From an uncultured Lysobacter sp. (GTDB lineage Bacteria; Pseudomonadota; Gammaproteobacteria; Xanthomonadales; Xanthomonadaceae), in NCBI GenBank assembly GCA_902805755.1, contig CADCUA010000540.1, positions 1-6,042 on the forward strand: a stretch of DNA of 6,042 bases, in the 5' to 3' direction. Position numbers and translations under genes: made by a program. Of this stretch, positions 5,009 through 6,042 are shown in pieces. Under the pieces are notes generated by a model. That model worked only from the letters and a program-made list of their open reading frames with translations, did not search any database and was not told where the DNA came from. Positions within the stretch are counted from its first letter, which is position 1, and each line of letters opens with the position of its first letter.

Positions 5009-6042
5009 GCCCGATCGCGGCAGCGCGCACGAAGTCGCCGCGCCCGCGTGGGAGTCGCGCCGCCGAGTCGACGCTTGCAGCGTGGTTCACGTCGCGCGGG
5101 TGGACGCCGCTGCCGTTCCAGCGCGAGGTATGGAAACGCTATCTCGCAGGCGAGTCAGGGCTGCTGCACACGCCCACCGGCAGCGGCAAGACGCTCGCAG
5201 CACTCGGTGGGCCGCTGCTGGAAGCGCTGACTGCGCTTCCGCGTGTTCCCTCGGCGGAAATTGATACCGCTCGCGCCGAGGCAAAAGCACCGGCCGGAGC
5301 GCCGAAACAGCGGAAGTCCTCCGTGCGTGACCTGAAACTGCTGTGGATCACGCCGCTGCGCGCACTTGCGGCGGACAGCGCACGCGCATTGCGTGAGCCG
5401 ATCGAAGCGCTGGGACTGGACTGGGAGGTCGGGCTGCGCACGGGTGATGCGAGCGCACGCGACAAGCGGCTCGCGCGCGATGGCCGGCTCGATGCACTGG
5501 TGACCACGCCCGAGTCGCTGTCTCTGCTGCTTTCGTATCCCGACACCGCGCCGCAGCTGGCGAGTGTGCGATGCATCGTCGTGGATGAGTGGCATGAATT
5601 GCTGGGCAACAAGCGCGGCGTGTTGCTGCAGCTTTCATTGGCGCGTATGCGTGCGCTGGCGCCTTCAGTACGCATCTGGGGCCTGTCGGCAACGCTGGGC
5701 AATCTGGATGAAGCGCGCGACGCGTTGTTGCCGCATCAGCCCGATGCCGCGACAGTGTCAGGTGTCGCGCCTCGCAAGGTGTCGATCGAGACGCTGGCGC
5801 CGGACGCGGGAGAGCGTTTCCCGTGGGCCGGTCACCTCGGCCTGAGCCAGCTTGCCCGCGTCGTGCAGCGCGTGTTCGCCGCGCAGACGAGTCTGGTGTT
5901 CACGAACACGCGCGCAAACGCGGAACTCTGGCACCAGGCGTTGTCCGCGGTATGGCTGGAGGATCCGGCGACTCTTGCGTTGCACCATGGGTCGCTGGAC
6001 GCGAAAGTGCGCGCGAGTACGGAACAGGGCCTGCGCGGCGGC
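5005..6042 (+). CDS. Ligase-associated DEXH-box helicase, Lhr-Core type (3' end cut by window edge)
   Basis: The frame is open from the GTG at 5005 to the last base, giving 346 residues without a stop. The family is usually around 800 residues, so less than half is seen. It is a superfamily 2 ATP-dependent DNA translocase; characterised Lhr-Core proteins move 3' to 5' and unwind duplexes. Motifs in order are PFQREVW (Q-motif region, Q39), TPTGSGKT (Walker A, K62), TPLRAL (Ia), TTPESL (Ic), VDEWHEL (motif II, D194 E195 H197), SATLGN (III, S228-T230), VFTNTR (IV, 298-303) and LHHGSLD (326-332), which begins the second RecA-like domain. Residues about 1-22 are a basic, Ala/Arg/Pro-rich tail. About 79-109 is a charged Ala/Pro/Lys insert between Walker A and motif Ia. 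No ATG start exists nearby in frame, no clear Shine-Dalgarno sequence precedes the GTG, and its overlap with the ligase stop suggests coupled translation. Winged-helix and C-terminal domains would lie beyond the window. Confidence 0.96.
   Translation, partial: MSPIAAARTKSPRPRGSRAAESTLAAWFTSRGWTPLPFQREVWKRYLAGESGLLHTPTGSGKTLAALGGPLLEALTALPRVPSAEIDTARAEAKAPAGAPKQRKSSVRDLKLLWITPLRALAADSARALREPIEALGLDWEVGLRTGDASARDKRLARDGRLDALVTTPESLSLLLSYPDTAPQLASVRCIVVDEWHELLGNKRGVLLQLSLARMRALAPSVRIWGLSATLGNLDEARDALLPHQPDAATVSGVAPRKVSIETLAPDAGERFPWAGHLGLSQLARVVQRVFAAQTSLVFTNTRANAELWHQALSAVWLEDPATLALHHGSLDAKVRASTEQGLRGG

Noticed and set aside
4662..5264. A 200-codon + frame spanning the lig/helicase junction
   Set aside because: It is out of frame with both real genes and Arg/Ser/Ala-rich. 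The junction is fully explained by the lig stop and helicase start overlap.
5139..5702. A 187-codon antisense frame within the helicase
   Set aside because: The + strand frame over the same bases has Walker A, DEWH and SAT motifs, so the antisense frame is a shadow.

Overview
The window is GC-rich chromosomal DNA from a Gram-negative bacterium. The evidence is a lipoprotein with an OmpA-type peptidoglycan-binding domain, a proteobacterial-style alanine racemase, and strong third-position G/C bias in the real genes. A proteobacterium, perhaps a Xanthomonadales- or Burkholderiales-like lineage, is the best guess. That guess rests on overall protein resemblance and not on any diagnostic marker. 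All genes are on the + strand, and I see no insertion sequence, phage gene, tRNA/rRNA or CRISPR array.

Left part (1-2096), cell envelope: a complete alanine racemase (alr, 105-1181) makes D-alanine for peptidoglycan. After 149 bases comes a complete YiaD-like outer-membrane lipoprotein (1331-2041) with a lipobox, a glycine zipper and an OmpA peptidoglycan-binding domain. This block is closed by a textbook intrinsic terminator with a UUCG loop (2067-2096).

Middle (2097-2376): a non-coding leader of about 280 bases before the next operon. It holds two perfect inverted repeats (10 bp and 11 bp) whose right arms abut exactly and whose pairings cross, plus further hairpins. This could be a pseudoknot, a two-state RNA switch or a small RNA, and it is the least explained part of the window.

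Right part (2377 to the right edge), DNA repair: three co-directional, tightly packed genes encode a ligase-associated metallo-beta-lactamase-fold DNA exonuclease (2377-3390), an ATP-dependent DNA ligase (3416-5008) and the N-terminal 346 residues of a ligase-associated Lhr-Core-type DEXH helicase (5005-6042, running off the window). This is three quarters of the known bacterial Exo-Lig-Lhr-MPE repair cluster. The fourth member, a metallophosphoesterase/nuclease, would be expected just beyond the right edge. The genes presumably work together: the helicase translocates on DNA, the nuclease processes ends and the ligase seals nicks. Their junctions are coupled: lig and the helicase overlap by GTGA, and exo and lig are bridged by a 10-codon frame with ATGA and GTGA overlaps at its two ends.
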